Shown here piece by piece: positions 25,836-33,049 of a stretch of 64,000 bases of DNA; positions within the stretch are counted from its first letter, which is position 1, and every line of letters starts with the position of its first letter. The stretch spans positions 107,269 through 171,268 of the forward strand of contig NZ_JAKZAH010000006.1 of assembly GCF_023156245.1 (NCBI RefSeq), read 5' to 3'. The notes beneath the pieces were generated by a model that worked only from the letters and a program-made list of their open reading frames with translations, ran no database searches and was not told the origin of the DNA. This DNA comes from Marinobacter bryozoorum. GTDB taxonomy: Bacteria; Pseudomonadota; Gammaproteobacteria; Pseudomonadales; Oleiphilaceae. Position numbers and translations under genes: made by a program.

Positions 25836-26773
25836 AGATCCCCCTTCTTTCTCGCCTGTTCAATGAAGTAGTCGAAGGTCTCCGCCGAGGTTTTCTGCAG
25901 CCGATACCCGAATTCTTCCTTAAGCCGTCGGTTGCTCAGCACCGGGCGGTAGCGAAGGAAGTTGATTTGCTCCGGTCCCACTGGCTTGCCCAGCCATTTC
26001 GCTATCTGAAGGCCGCCTTTGACTACGCTGGCGGGGAGGGTCAGCAGGGGCTTGTCCAGCCTACTGGCGATCTCCCGGATGGTCAGGGCGCCATCGCCGG
26101 CCATGTTGTAGCGACCGGTTTTGTCCTCGCGAATGCCCTGCTCCATGGCGCCGACCACGTCCTGGTCCCAGATAAACACGAAGGGTGAGTCACTGCCGCG
26201 AATGGCCAGCAGGCGGGGCGCCAGGAACAGGCCGGTAATCTGGTTACGGGTTTCGGACCCCAGTACCGTACCTGGCCTGAAGATCAGCTGTTGCAGTTGC
26301 GGGTGCTCGTTCCGGTATTTCTCCAGCAACTCCTCCACCTGGCGCTTGTGGTCCGAGTAGGCAAACTCCGGGTTGCCCCGCAGCGGATCATCCTCGTCGA
26401 TCCAGGCCGGGTTGTCCGGGTGGTAGCCATAGGCGGCACCGGAACTGGTCACAGTGATGTGCTTTACCTTCGCCGCGACACAGGCCTCCAGCACGTTGCG
26501 GGTGCCGTTGACGTCGATGTCGTAGTCCCGCTGCCGGTCCGGGGAAGCCTGGAGTATGGATGCCAGGTGGATCACATGGGTGATGCGGTATTCCGCCAGG
26601 GTGAGCACCAGGTTGTTGTCGCGCACGTCCAGCACTTCCAGGGGAAACTCAAGGCCGTCCCGCTTGTTGATGTCGGTGCCGAAGACAAAATAGTCCTTCG
26701 CCAGACGATTACCCAGCTGGTGACCAATGTAGCCGGCGGCGCCGGTGATGAGAATACGTTTTTCCTGGGTCAT
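25832..26773 (-). CDS. NAD-dependent epimerase/dehydratase-type (extended SDR) protein
   Basis: 313 residues. The Rossmann motif is T-G-A-A-G-Y-I-G-H near residue 9, followed by V-I-H-L-A-S-I near 67, a catalytic serine or threonine region T-V-T-S-S-G-A-A-Y-G, and Y-S-D-H-K as the Y-x3-K pair. The family includes sugar epimerases but also reductases acting on sterols and aldehydes. Given the operon, the latter is more likely (inference). ATG 26773 is four bases after the stop of the symporter gene. Confidence 0.9.
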   Translation of the reverse strand: MTQEKRILITGAAGYIGHQLGNRLAKDYFVFGTDINKRDGLEFPLEVLDVRDNNLVLTLAEYRITHVIHLASILQASPDRQRDYDIDVNGTRNVLEACVAAKVKHITVTSSGAAYGYHPDNPAWIDEDDPLRGNPEFAYSDHKRQVEELLEKYRNEHPQLQQLIFRPGTVLGSETRNQITGLFLAPRLLAIRGSDSPFVFIWDQDVVGAMEQGIREDKTGRYNMAGDGALTIREIASRLDKPLLTLPASVVKGGLQIAKWLGKPVGPEQINFLRYRPVLSNRRLKEEFGYRLQKTSAETFDYFIEQARKKGDL

Positions 26774-26777
26774 GGGG

Positions 26778-27680
26778 TCAGCTTGCTTGTTCTGTTGGGT
26801 GGGGAATGGGCCGGCGGGCCCAGATTTGCGACAGGGTCAGCCCGGATACCAGGTGCCAGACGCCCCAGAAGGCGGTAATCAGCATCATGCCGCCGGCATC
26901 GGCGAAGAAGGTGAACAGGATAACCAGCCCCAGGCCGGAGTTCTGGATGCCCACTTCCATGGTCACCGCCCGCTGGTCCGGCACCGACAGCTTCATCAGT
27001 CGGGCCATGCCATAGCCGAGTCCCAGGGCCAGCAGGTTATGGCCCACCACCAGCCAGAAGAAGGTATGGAATCGGGCGAGGAACAGTTCCACGTTGTTCA
27101 GGAAAGCGATGGCCACAAAGGCCAGGAAGATCAGCAGCGAGACAAGGCGCAGGGGCTTTTCGCTGCGCACCGCCAGTTTGGGAAAGCGCCCGCCGGTAAC
27201 CATGCCCAGTATCAGCGGCAGGGCCAGTACCAGCAACACCAGCAGCAGGATATTGCCGGGTTCGATGGCGATTTCCTGCAGGTAGGCCCGGGTATGGGGG
27301 TTGAGCCAGCCATACAGGGCAAAGTTGAAAGGCGTCATCACCGTCGCCGCCAGGCTGGAGACCGCGGTCATGCTCACCGACACCGCCACACTGCCCTTGC
27401 CCAGCCAGGTCATGATGTTGGAGAAGCTGCCACCGGGGCAGGAGGCCACCAGGATCATGCCCAGCGCCAGCTCCGGGTCGATGCGGAAAACCCAGGTAAA
27501 CAGGCAGGTGCCCAGGGGCAGCAGCAGGAACTGGGCGATCAGCCCGGCTACCGGTGCCCTTGGTATGGTCAGAACCCGCTGGAAGTCCGCGGGTCTGAGG
27601 TTGAGCGACACTCCGAACATCATCAATGCGAGGATAACGTTCAGGGTGATCAGGCTGGCGGGGTCGAACTGCACGGTCAT
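26778..27680 (-). CDS. Bile acid:sodium symporter (BASS) family protein
   Basis: 300 residues, nine to ten membrane spans. Family features include M-M-F-G-V-S-L-N-L-R-P-A-D-F near residue 20, the V-A-S-C-P-G-G-S-F-S-N-I-M-T segment near 80-93, and E-V-G-I-Q-N-S-G-L-G near 233-242, the two Na+-binding crossover motifs. Bacterial members import organic anions such as bile acids, pantoate and pyruvate. It lies six bases after the FMO gene and four before the epimerase, so it is probably the uptake step for the operon's substrate. Confidence 0.93.
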   Translation of the reverse strand: MTVQFDPASLITLNVILALMMFGVSLNLRPADFQRVLTIPRAPVAGLIAQFLLLPLGTCLFTWVFRIDPELALGMILVASCPGGSFSNIMTWLGKGSVAVSVSMTAVSSLAATVMTPFNFALYGWLNPHTRAYLQEIAIEPGNILLLVLLVLALPLILGMVTGGRFPKLAVRSEKPLRLVSLLIFLAFVAIAFLNNVELFLARFHTFFWLVVGHNLLALGLGYGMARLMKLSVPDQRAVTMEVGIQNSGLGLVILFTFFADAGGMMLITAFWGVWHLVSGLTLSQIWARRPIPHPTEQAS

Positions 27681-27686
27681 GGCCGC

Positions 27687-28988
27687 TTACCCCTTGTTGC
27701 CGGATTCAAGGTCCGCGATATGGCTGGCGAGGCTGTCCAGGTAGGCGTCCTTGTTTACATAGTAGGCCATGCGGGCCAGCTTGATGTAGTTATAGCCGCC
27801 GTCCAGCCGTTCACCGGCATGGGTTTTCTTTTTCTGGCGCAGGGCACCAGCCGCTGCCGACCCTTTCTGCTGTTCACGGATGAACAGGGCAGCCAGCCGC
27901 GCCTGCTGGTTACGGCCTTCCCAGCCCAGGCCGGTGGCCTCGATCATGCCCATCAGGAACAGGTTGTCGTAGTCCGGGTGCATCATGTTCAGGTAAAGCC
28001 GGGGGGCGTCCTCATTTTTCGGCCAGTTCAGGTGCTTGCGATCGATGAACGGGTAGTCCAGCAGATAGCCGGTGGCCATCAGGATCAGGTCATAGTCCCC
28101 GGACTCGCCGTCACTGAAGTACACGGTGTGCCCCTCGATGCGGTCAATGGAGCGGCGCGGGCGAATATCCCCATGGCCCAGGTGGTGGAGTACCAGGGAG
28201 TTGATCACCGGGTGGGACTCGTACATGCGGTAGTCCGGGTCCGGCAGGCCATAGTCGGAAGGCTTGCCCATAACCATGCGGATCAGCAGGGCATCCATAC
28301 GCTGCTTGATGGGCCGGGGCAGTTTCAGCTTGCCGCCGATGGTGTCGATGGGCTTGCCCTTGAGAAACTTGGGCAGGAAGTAATAGCCCCGGCGCAGACT
28401 CATGTCCACGGAGTTGGCATGGTGCACCGCATCCACGGCGATATCCGCCCCCGAGTTGCCACAGCCCACCACCAGCACCCGCTTGTCCCGGAAGACCTCC
28501 GGATTGCGGTAGTCGGCGGAGTGCATGACCGTGCCGGCAAAGTCACCGGGCAGTTCCGGCCTGTTGGGGGTATGCAGGGTGCCGTTGGCGATCATCACCC
28601 CGTCAAAGGCCCGGGTCTGTTGCTGGCCATCACGCTCGGTGGTCACCTGCCACTGGTCGCCATCGGGCTCGACGTTGATGACCCGGGTATTGAATTCGTA
28701 ATGCTCGCGCAGGCCGAAATGATCCACGAAGTCCCGGAAGTAGGTTTTCAGCTCGTGGTGGCTGGGATACTGGGCCACCGAATCCTTCATGGGAAACTCG
28801 GTGAACTCCGTCATCCGCTTGGATGAAATCAGATGGGCGGTGTCGTACATGGTGCTGTGGGGGTTGTCGATGTCCCACAGGCCCCCCACATCGTTGTGGA
28901 GCTCGAATCCGGTAAAGGGAATACCCTGCTTCTGAAGGTTGCGGGCACAGGCCAGGCCCATGGGGCCGGCGCCAATCACTGCGTACAT
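27687..28988 (-). CDS. Flavin-containing monooxygenase
   Basis: 433 residues. It has the FAD motif G-A-G-P-M-G near residue 6, the NADPH motif G-C-G-N-S-G-A-D near 170, and the FMO-identifying pattern F-A-G-T-V-M-H-S-A-D-Y (F-x-G-x3-H-x3-Y) near 150, which also separates Baeyer-Villiger and FMO proteins from other flavoproteins. It would insert one oxygen from O2 into an organic substrate. ATG 28988 has an AGGA site and the Rossmann strand follows at once. Upstream extension is unlikely. It is first gene of the five-gene operon, divergent from the AraC regulator. Confidence 0.93.
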   Translation of the reverse strand: MYAVIGAGPMGLACARNLQKQGIPFTGFELHNDVGGLWDIDNPHSTMYDTAHLISSKRMTEFTEFPMKDSVAQYPSHHELKTYFRDFVDHFGLREHYEFNTRVINVEPDGDQWQVTTERDGQQQTRAFDGVMIANGTLHTPNRPELPGDFAGTVMHSADYRNPEVFRDKRVLVVGCGNSGADIAVDAVHHANSVDMSLRRGYYFLPKFLKGKPIDTIGGKLKLPRPIKQRMDALLIRMVMGKPSDYGLPDPDYRMYESHPVINSLVLHHLGHGDIRPRRSIDRIEGHTVYFSDGESGDYDLILMATGYLLDYPFIDRKHLNWPKNEDAPRLYLNMMHPDYDNLFLMGMIEATGLGWEGRNQQARLAALFIREQQKGSAAAGALRQKKKTHAGERLDGGYNYIKLARMAYYVNKDAYLDSLASHIADLESGNKG

Positions 28989-28991
28989 GAT

Positions 28992-29053
28992 GGTTTTCCT
29001 GATTTTGTTGTTATGATCCCGTATCTTACGATTTGATGCGCCGGTTTTCCTGA
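28992..29053. promoter_or_regulatory. Direct repeats in the FMO-AraC divergent gap
   Basis: GGTTTTCCTGA occurs at 28992-29002 and again at 29043-29053, 51 bases apart, close to five helical turns. This spacing suits binding by a dimeric AraC-type activator. However, the first copy is also the complement of the FMO ribosome-binding region, so the match may be accidental. Confidence 0.35.
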
Positions 29054-29086
29054 CCGGACGGGACACAAACCACGACAATTCGGGCC

Positions 29087-30061
29087 ATGATCGGAACCTC
29101 CCCCAGTGTAACCCACCTCTATGCCCAGGCGATCCTGCAGGCGGCCCAACGCCGTGGTATTACCCTGCCGGAATCTATTACCTGTGAGGTGGTACCAGGT
29201 CAACGGGTGCCGCTGGCGGTGCAGGATCAGCTGTGGGAGGAGTACTGCCGCCAGGCCAATGATCCGCTGGCGGGCCTCGATATTGGCCTGGGTTTGCAGG
29301 TGGGACACCTGGACAGCGCCGGCATGCTGCTGGTCAGCTGCGATACCCTGAGGGATGGATTGGAAGCACTGGTGGAGTATGCGCCGGTGGTGGGCGATGG
29401 TGGCGAGTTTTCATTGTCGGAGGAAGGGGAGCTGTTGTTGTTGTGTTATCACCCGGAATTCCGGGTGAGAGTGGCCGAGCGGGTCGAGGCGGTTATGGCG
29501 TCGCTGGTCCGGTTGGCCGGTTGGGCAACGGGGGAGGCCTTTATGCCTGAAACCCTCCTGTTTGCCCATGAGCCGGAGGTCGGTGAGTCAGTCTATCGTG
29601 AGCGATTGGGTATGGCGGTGGCGTTCGGCGCTGGCCGAAACTGTCTGCGGTTCCATCGGGACCAGGGGCAGTTGCCGTTGATCCAGGCCAACAGCGCCCT
29701 GCGGGATCATTTACGGCAGCTGGCGGATCATACGCTGGAGGCGCTTGGTCATCAGAGTCTGAGTGGCCAAGTGAGTCAGCTGGTCCGGCAGCACCCTGGC
29801 TGGGGCAAGGAGCGGGTGGCGTCGGAGCTGCATATGAGCGGCCGCCATCTGACCCGGTTGCTCGCTGAGGAGGGGCTTTCCTTCAAGGTTTTGCGCGAGC
29901 GGGACTTGCATCGGCTGGCGGTTGGAATGCTTCGGTCGGGGGACTCGGTGGCGCTGGTTTCCGAGCAACTTGGTTTTTCCGAGGAGGCAGCTTTTTCCCG
30001 GGCTTTTCGGCGGTGGGAGGGAGTTAGTCCTTCCCGGTTTCGTTCGGGGCTTTCTGGATAA
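29087..30061 (+). CDS. AraC family transcriptional regulator
   Basis: 324 residues. An N-terminal ligand-binding domain (about 1-210) of the arabinose-binding-like type resembles OruR/ArgR-type regulators. The C-terminal HTH pair (about 225-322) includes S-G-R-H-L-T-R-L-L-A-E-E-G and the F-S-E-E-A-A-F-S-R-A-F-R-R-W-x-G-V-S-P-S-x-F signature of AraC proteins. It is transcribed away from the FMO operon across a 98-base gap and is the natural candidate to control it, the inducer being unknown. A family B repeat follows its stop. Confidence 0.93.
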   Translation: MIGTSPSVTHLYAQAILQAAQRRGITLPESITCEVVPGQRVPLAVQDQLWEEYCRQANDPLAGLDIGLGLQVGHLDSAGMLLVSCDTLRDGLEALVEYAPVVGDGGEFSLSEEGELLLLCYHPEFRVRVAERVEAVMASLVRLAGWATGEAFMPETLLFAHEPEVGESVYRERLGMAVAFGAGRNCLRFHRDQGQLPLIQANSALRDHLRQLADHTLEALGHQSLSGQVSQLVRQHPGWGKERVASELHMSGRHLTRLLAEEGLSFKVLRERDLHRLAVGMLRSGDSVALVSEQLGFSEEAAFSRAFRRWEGVSPSRFRSGLSG

Positions 30062-30078
30062 CGTAGCCTTGTGGCTTG

Positions 30079-30154
30079 GGTGCCGGCGCGGAGCAAGGCC
30101 GGTCCAGGGATGGACCGCGAATTGCGGCGGAGAAAGCCCCCCCACCCCGGCACC
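30079..30154. repeat. Branched inverted repeat, family B copy 2
   Basis: Short arms GGTGCCGG (30079-30086) and CCGGCACC (30147-30154) enclose a core (30087-30135) that matches 46 of 49 bases of the copy at 1437-1485, including the CGGTCC-AGGGAT-GGACCG hairpin. The arms differ from those of copy 1 while remaining complementary, as in family A. It lies between convergent genes. Confidence 0.88.
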
Positions 30155-30214
30155 AGACTCCACAACCCGCAGTCTGGGTGCCCCAGCCCTGACGTCTACC
30201 TAAGCTTTCAATGT

Positions 30215-30583
30215 TTATTCAACTAACTGCCGGGACTTCTCCAGATAGGCCGCGCCCTGCTCAGAAACAGTGTCACTGTCAGCACTCTCGGAAGCCAGGT
30301 GTACTTCCTCCAGGGTCACCGCCAGGTTATCCAGCTCCTCACTCATCCTGGCAATGGCTTTCTCCAGGGTATAGGTCAGCTGGTGAACCTCGTTCATCGC
30401 CTCCGGCGTCAGCTCCCCGTCCAGAACCGCTTCCAGCTTGTCATTGTACTCAGAGAAGTTGGCGACAGCTTCCGGCAATGTGTTGGAGTCCTTGCCTTCG
30501 AAGTGTTCAACGTCAGTGGCAACAGCCAGGCCAGAGAATGCCAGGGCGGCGGTCAGGGTGGTGCATTGGATCAGGGTTTTCAT
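30215..30583 (-). CDS. DUF6746 family periplasmic protein, probably iron-regulated
   Basis: 122 residues with a signal peptide (cleavage near A-V-A, residue 22). The mature part begins D-V-E-H-F-E-G-K and forms a helical bundle with N-F-S-E-Y-N-D-K-L, E-V-H-Q-L-T-Y-T-L-E-K-A-I, and L-A-V-T-L-E-E-V-H-L-A-S-E. This pattern matches DUF6746 and looks like a small cytochrome b562-type four-helix bundle without clear haem ligands. A Fur-box palindrome and a promoter lie directly upstream, so I expect iron-responsive expression. The family's function is unknown. Confidence 0.82.
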   Translation of the reverse strand: MKTLIQCTTLTAALAFSGLAVATDVEHFEGKDSNTLPEAVANFSEYNDKLEAVLDGELTPEAMNEVHQLTYTLEKAIARMSEELDNLAVTLEEVHLASESADSDTVSEQGAAYLEKSRQLVE

Positions 30584-30606
30584 GGAATTCAGCTCCGTTA
30601 ATTAAG

Positions 30607-30621
30607 TGATAAGCATTATCA
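30607..30621 (-). promoter_or_regulatory. Fur box over the DUF6746 promoter start
   Basis: TGATAAG-C-ATTATCA matches the 7-1-7 Fur palindrome (TGATAAT-N-ATTATCA) with one mismatch. It begins five bases after the -10 element of the minus-strand promoter, so a bound repressor would cover the start of transcription. Confidence 0.7.
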
Positions 30622-30626
30622 TCCGC

Positions 30627-30656
30627 ATCATAGTCCCATTAAATGACGCAGATCAA
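30627..30656 (-). promoter_or_regulatory. Sigma-70 promoter of the DUF6746 gene
   Basis: On the minus strand TTGATC (30656-30651), 18 bases and TATGAT (30632-30627). Together with the overlapping Fur site it makes a coherent iron-repressed promoter, with the ATG about 45 bases downstream. Confidence 0.6.
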
Positions 30657-30731
30657 GCTTCGGTAAATAATTCTTGCCAGTTCCCGGGTTGCGCATAAAA
30701 TGCGCACTTTCCATCTGAGCACCCCAGACCC

Positions 30732-31541
30732 ATGCAGCTGGTTTCCTTTGATATTTTCCGAACCCTCGGCTTCCCCGATACTACTGTGCTCAAGCCGGCG
30801 CAGTTCCTGAACCATAAACCGCTGTTGCAGGAGGCAGACTGGGTACTGTTCCCGGAGTACTGGCAACTGAACGCCCTGGTCTATGGCCTCGGCTGCCGGG
30901 TTTTCCCCAGTGAAGCGAGTTATCGCATCGGCCACGACAAAGTGGAAATGACCCGGGCTTTCCAGGCGGTGGCGCCGGAACATACGCCCTGGACCATCAT
31001 TGAAGCGAACGGGCCACAAGAGCGTGAGCAGATCTGGGGCACCATGCCCCTGCCGTTTGTCGCCAAGCTACCCAAGGCTTCCATGGGTGAAGGGGTGTGG
31101 CTGATTGAGTCCCGGGCGGACTGGCTGGCCTATTGTGAGAAAACCCCGGTGCTGTATGTGCAGGAATACCTGCCCATCGACCGGGATGTGCGGGTAGTCG
31201 TCGTCGGTGATCGTGTAGTGACTGCCTACTGGCGAACCCAGGCGGACCAGGGGTTCTATAACAATGTGTCCCGGGGTGGGCGCATCGATACCGGGCCGGT
31301 GCCGGCGTCTGTTACTGACCTGGCGTTACGCCTGGCGCAGATACTGGGCGTCGACCATGCAGGATTTGATATCGCACTGGTGGAGGGCTACCCCTACGTA
31401 CTGGAGTTCAACAGGTTATTCGGCAATCAGGGGCTGGGGCAGGGTTCTGAATTGAAAGAGGCTATCCTGGGTTATCTGCGTAGCCAGAGCGCACCGGAAG
31501 ATCCCGACGGACCGGCGCCCCTATGGCCGGTTGCGGTGTGA
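30732..31541 (+). CDS. ATP-grasp (RimK-type) ligase-like protein
   Basis: 269 residues. The central and C-terminal parts show an ATP-grasp fold: P-F-V-A-K-L-P-K-A-S-M-G-E-G near residue 111-124 (nucleotide-binding lysine and glycine loop), Y-V-Q-E-Y-L-P-I-D-R-D-V-R-V near 143-156, and the metal-binding G-Y-P-Y-V-L-E-F-N-R-L-F-G near 225-236. These enzymes join carboxylates to amines using ATP. The substrate is not identifiable. It is probably a single gene, ended by the hairpin at 31617. Confidence 0.88.
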   Translation: MQLVSFDIFRTLGFPDTTVLKPAQFLNHKPLLQEADWVLFPEYWQLNALVYGLGCRVFPSEASYRIGHDKVEMTRAFQAVAPEHTPWTIIEANGPQEREQIWGTMPLPFVAKLPKASMGEGVWLIESRADWLAYCEKTPVLYVQEYLPIDRDVRVVVVGDRVVTAYWRTQADQGFYNNVSRGGRIDTGPVPASVTDLALRLAQILGVDHAGFDIALVEGYPYVLEFNRLFGNQGLGQGSELKEAILGYLRSQSAPEDPDGPAPLWPVAV

Positions 31542-31616
31542 ATTAACACCTTCGATCATGGGTATTTCTGCTCATATCCGGGTTTGTGAAAAAGCCCGAT
31601 GATCGCGCCAATTACG

Positions 31617-31645
31617 GGGTGGCAGCCAGGCTGTCGCCCTTTTTT
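31617..31645 (+). terminator. Intrinsic terminator between ATP-grasp gene and decarboxylase
   Basis: GGGTGGCAGC and GCTGTCGCCC form about ten pairs (two G-T) with a tiny loop, followed by six Ts. It ends the ATP-grasp transcript or acts as an attenuator in the leader of the decarboxylase gene, whose start is 36 bases on. Confidence 0.75.
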
Positions 31646-31680
31646 ATTGCGCGTATACCCTGTGGAGGGAAACACCACCC

Positions 31681-32856
31681 ATGACCGACCTTGCCAACGC
31701 CAACATCGCTGACTACTACGACACCGAAACCTTCAAGCGCATCAAGGATTTTGCCGATACGAAGGAAACGCCGTTCGTGGTCATCGACACCGCTATGATC
31801 AACCGTCAGTACGACGAGCTGGTGGAGGGCTTCCCCTACGCCAGTGTTTACTATGCGGTGAAGGCGAACCCGGCCCCGCAGATCCTGACCATGTTGCGGG
31901 ACAAGGGGGCCAACTTTGATATCGCCTCGGTGTACGAGCTGGAGAAGGTTATGGCCCTGGGTGTCACCGGCGACCGGATCAGCTACGGCAATACCATCAA
32001 GAAGGCGAAGGACGTCCGCACCTTCTACGAGAAAGGTGTGCGCCTGTTTGCCACTGACTCCGAGGCAGACCTGCGCAATATTGCCAAGGCGGCACCCGGT
32101 TCCAAGGTGTATGTACGCATCCTCACCGAAGGCACGCTGACCGCGGACTGGCCCCTGTCACGCAAGTTTGGCTGCCAGACGGATATGGCCATGGACCTGC
32201 TGATCCTGGCCCGCGACCTGGGCCTGGTACCTTACGGTGTGTCTTTCCATGTGGGCTCCCAGCAGCGGGAAATCGGCGCCTGGGATGCGGCCCTGGGCAA
32301 GGTCAAGGTGATCTTCGAGCGCCTGAAGGAAGAAGACGGCATTGAGCTGAAGATGATCAACATGGGGGGCGGGTTCCCTGCCAACTACATCACCCGCACC
32401 AACGAGCTGGGTGTGTACGCCGAGGAAATCGCCCGTTTCCTGCAGGAGGACTTTGGTGATGACCTGCCGGAGATCATTATCGAGCCGGGTCGCTCGCTGA
32501 TTTCCAATGCGGGGGTGCTGGTCAGCGAAGTGGTGCTGATTTCCCGTAAATCCCGTACTGCCCTGCATCGCTGGGTGTTTACGGATGTGGGCAAGTTCAG
32601 CGGGCTGATTGAGACCCTGGATGAGTCCATCAAGTTTCCTATCTGGACCGAGAAGACCGGCGAAGGCGAGGATTGTGTGATCGCGGGACCGACCTGCGAC
32701 AGTGCGGACATCATGTACGAGCACCACAAGTACCCTCTGCCGCTGAACCTGGCGATTGGTGATCGCATGTACTGGTTGTCCACCGGTGCCTATACTACGA
32801 CTTACAGTGCGGTGGAGTTTAACGGCTTTCCTCCGTTGAAAGACTACTACATCTGA
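31681..32856 (+). CDS. Ornithine/lysine decarboxylase (class III PLP, alanine-racemase fold)
   Basis: 391 residues. It is the eukaryote-like group IV decarboxylase that makes putrescine or cadaverine, similar to Pseudomonas SpeC. PLP lysine is in Y-Y-A-V-K-A-N-P (about residue 61), the glycine loop and histidine in F-H-V-G-S-Q near 192, the phosphate-binding G-G-G-F near 229, E-P-G-R near 266, and the catalytic cysteine in G-P-T-C-D-S-A-D near 338. Ornithine and lysine specificity cannot be separated by eye. TGGAGGGAAACACCACCC immediately precedes ATG 31681. A family A palindrome follows the stop. Confidence 0.92.
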   Translation: MTDLANANIADYYDTETFKRIKDFADTKETPFVVIDTAMINRQYDELVEGFPYASVYYAVKANPAPQILTMLRDKGANFDIASVYELEKVMALGVTGDRISYGNTIKKAKDVRTFYEKGVRLFATDSEADLRNIAKAAPGSKVYVRILTEGTLTADWPLSRKFGCQTDMAMDLLILARDLGLVPYGVSFHVGSQQREIGAWDAALGKVKVIFERLKEEDGIELKMINMGGGFPANYITRTNELGVYAEEIARFLQEDFGDDLPEIIIEPGRSLISNAGVLVSEVVLISRKSRTALHRWVFTDVGKFSGLIETLDESIKFPIWTEKTGEGEDCVIAGPTCDSADIMYEHHKYPLPLNLAIGDRMYWLSTGAYTTTYSAVEFNGFPPLKDYYI

Positions 32857-32880
32857 GCCTGCTCTTCCCCGGTCAAGGGG

Positions 32881-32978
32881 GAGGCCGCGGGGCGGGGAGG
32901 CATTCCTTTCGGGAACAAAAAACTCGCTTCGCTCAGACAATTGTTCCCTGCAGGAATGCCTCCCCGCCCCACGGCTTC
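32881..32978. repeat. Long palindrome, family A copy 4 (divergent core)
   Basis: 37-bp arms (32881-32917 and 32942-32978) with a four-base interruption (two of its bases unpaired) and two further single differences, around a 24-base core. The core starts A-AAAACTCG and ends CAGACAAT, recognisably related to copy 1 but with its own centre (CGCTTCGCTC). It lies between the decarboxylase and the Na/Pi transporter genes on the same strand. Confidence 0.85.
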
Positions 32979-33049
32979 TGGCTGATGGGGTGGCTTCCTT
33001 TTCGCATCGACCTGCCGGGGTATCCTGAACATCTGACAGGGAGTCCTTT

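Noticed and set aside
26745..28826. A 693-codon plus-strand open frame opposite the symporter and FMO genes
   Set aside because: It crosses two well-supported genes, has antisense-type composition (Q, H and G rich) and no recognisable domain.
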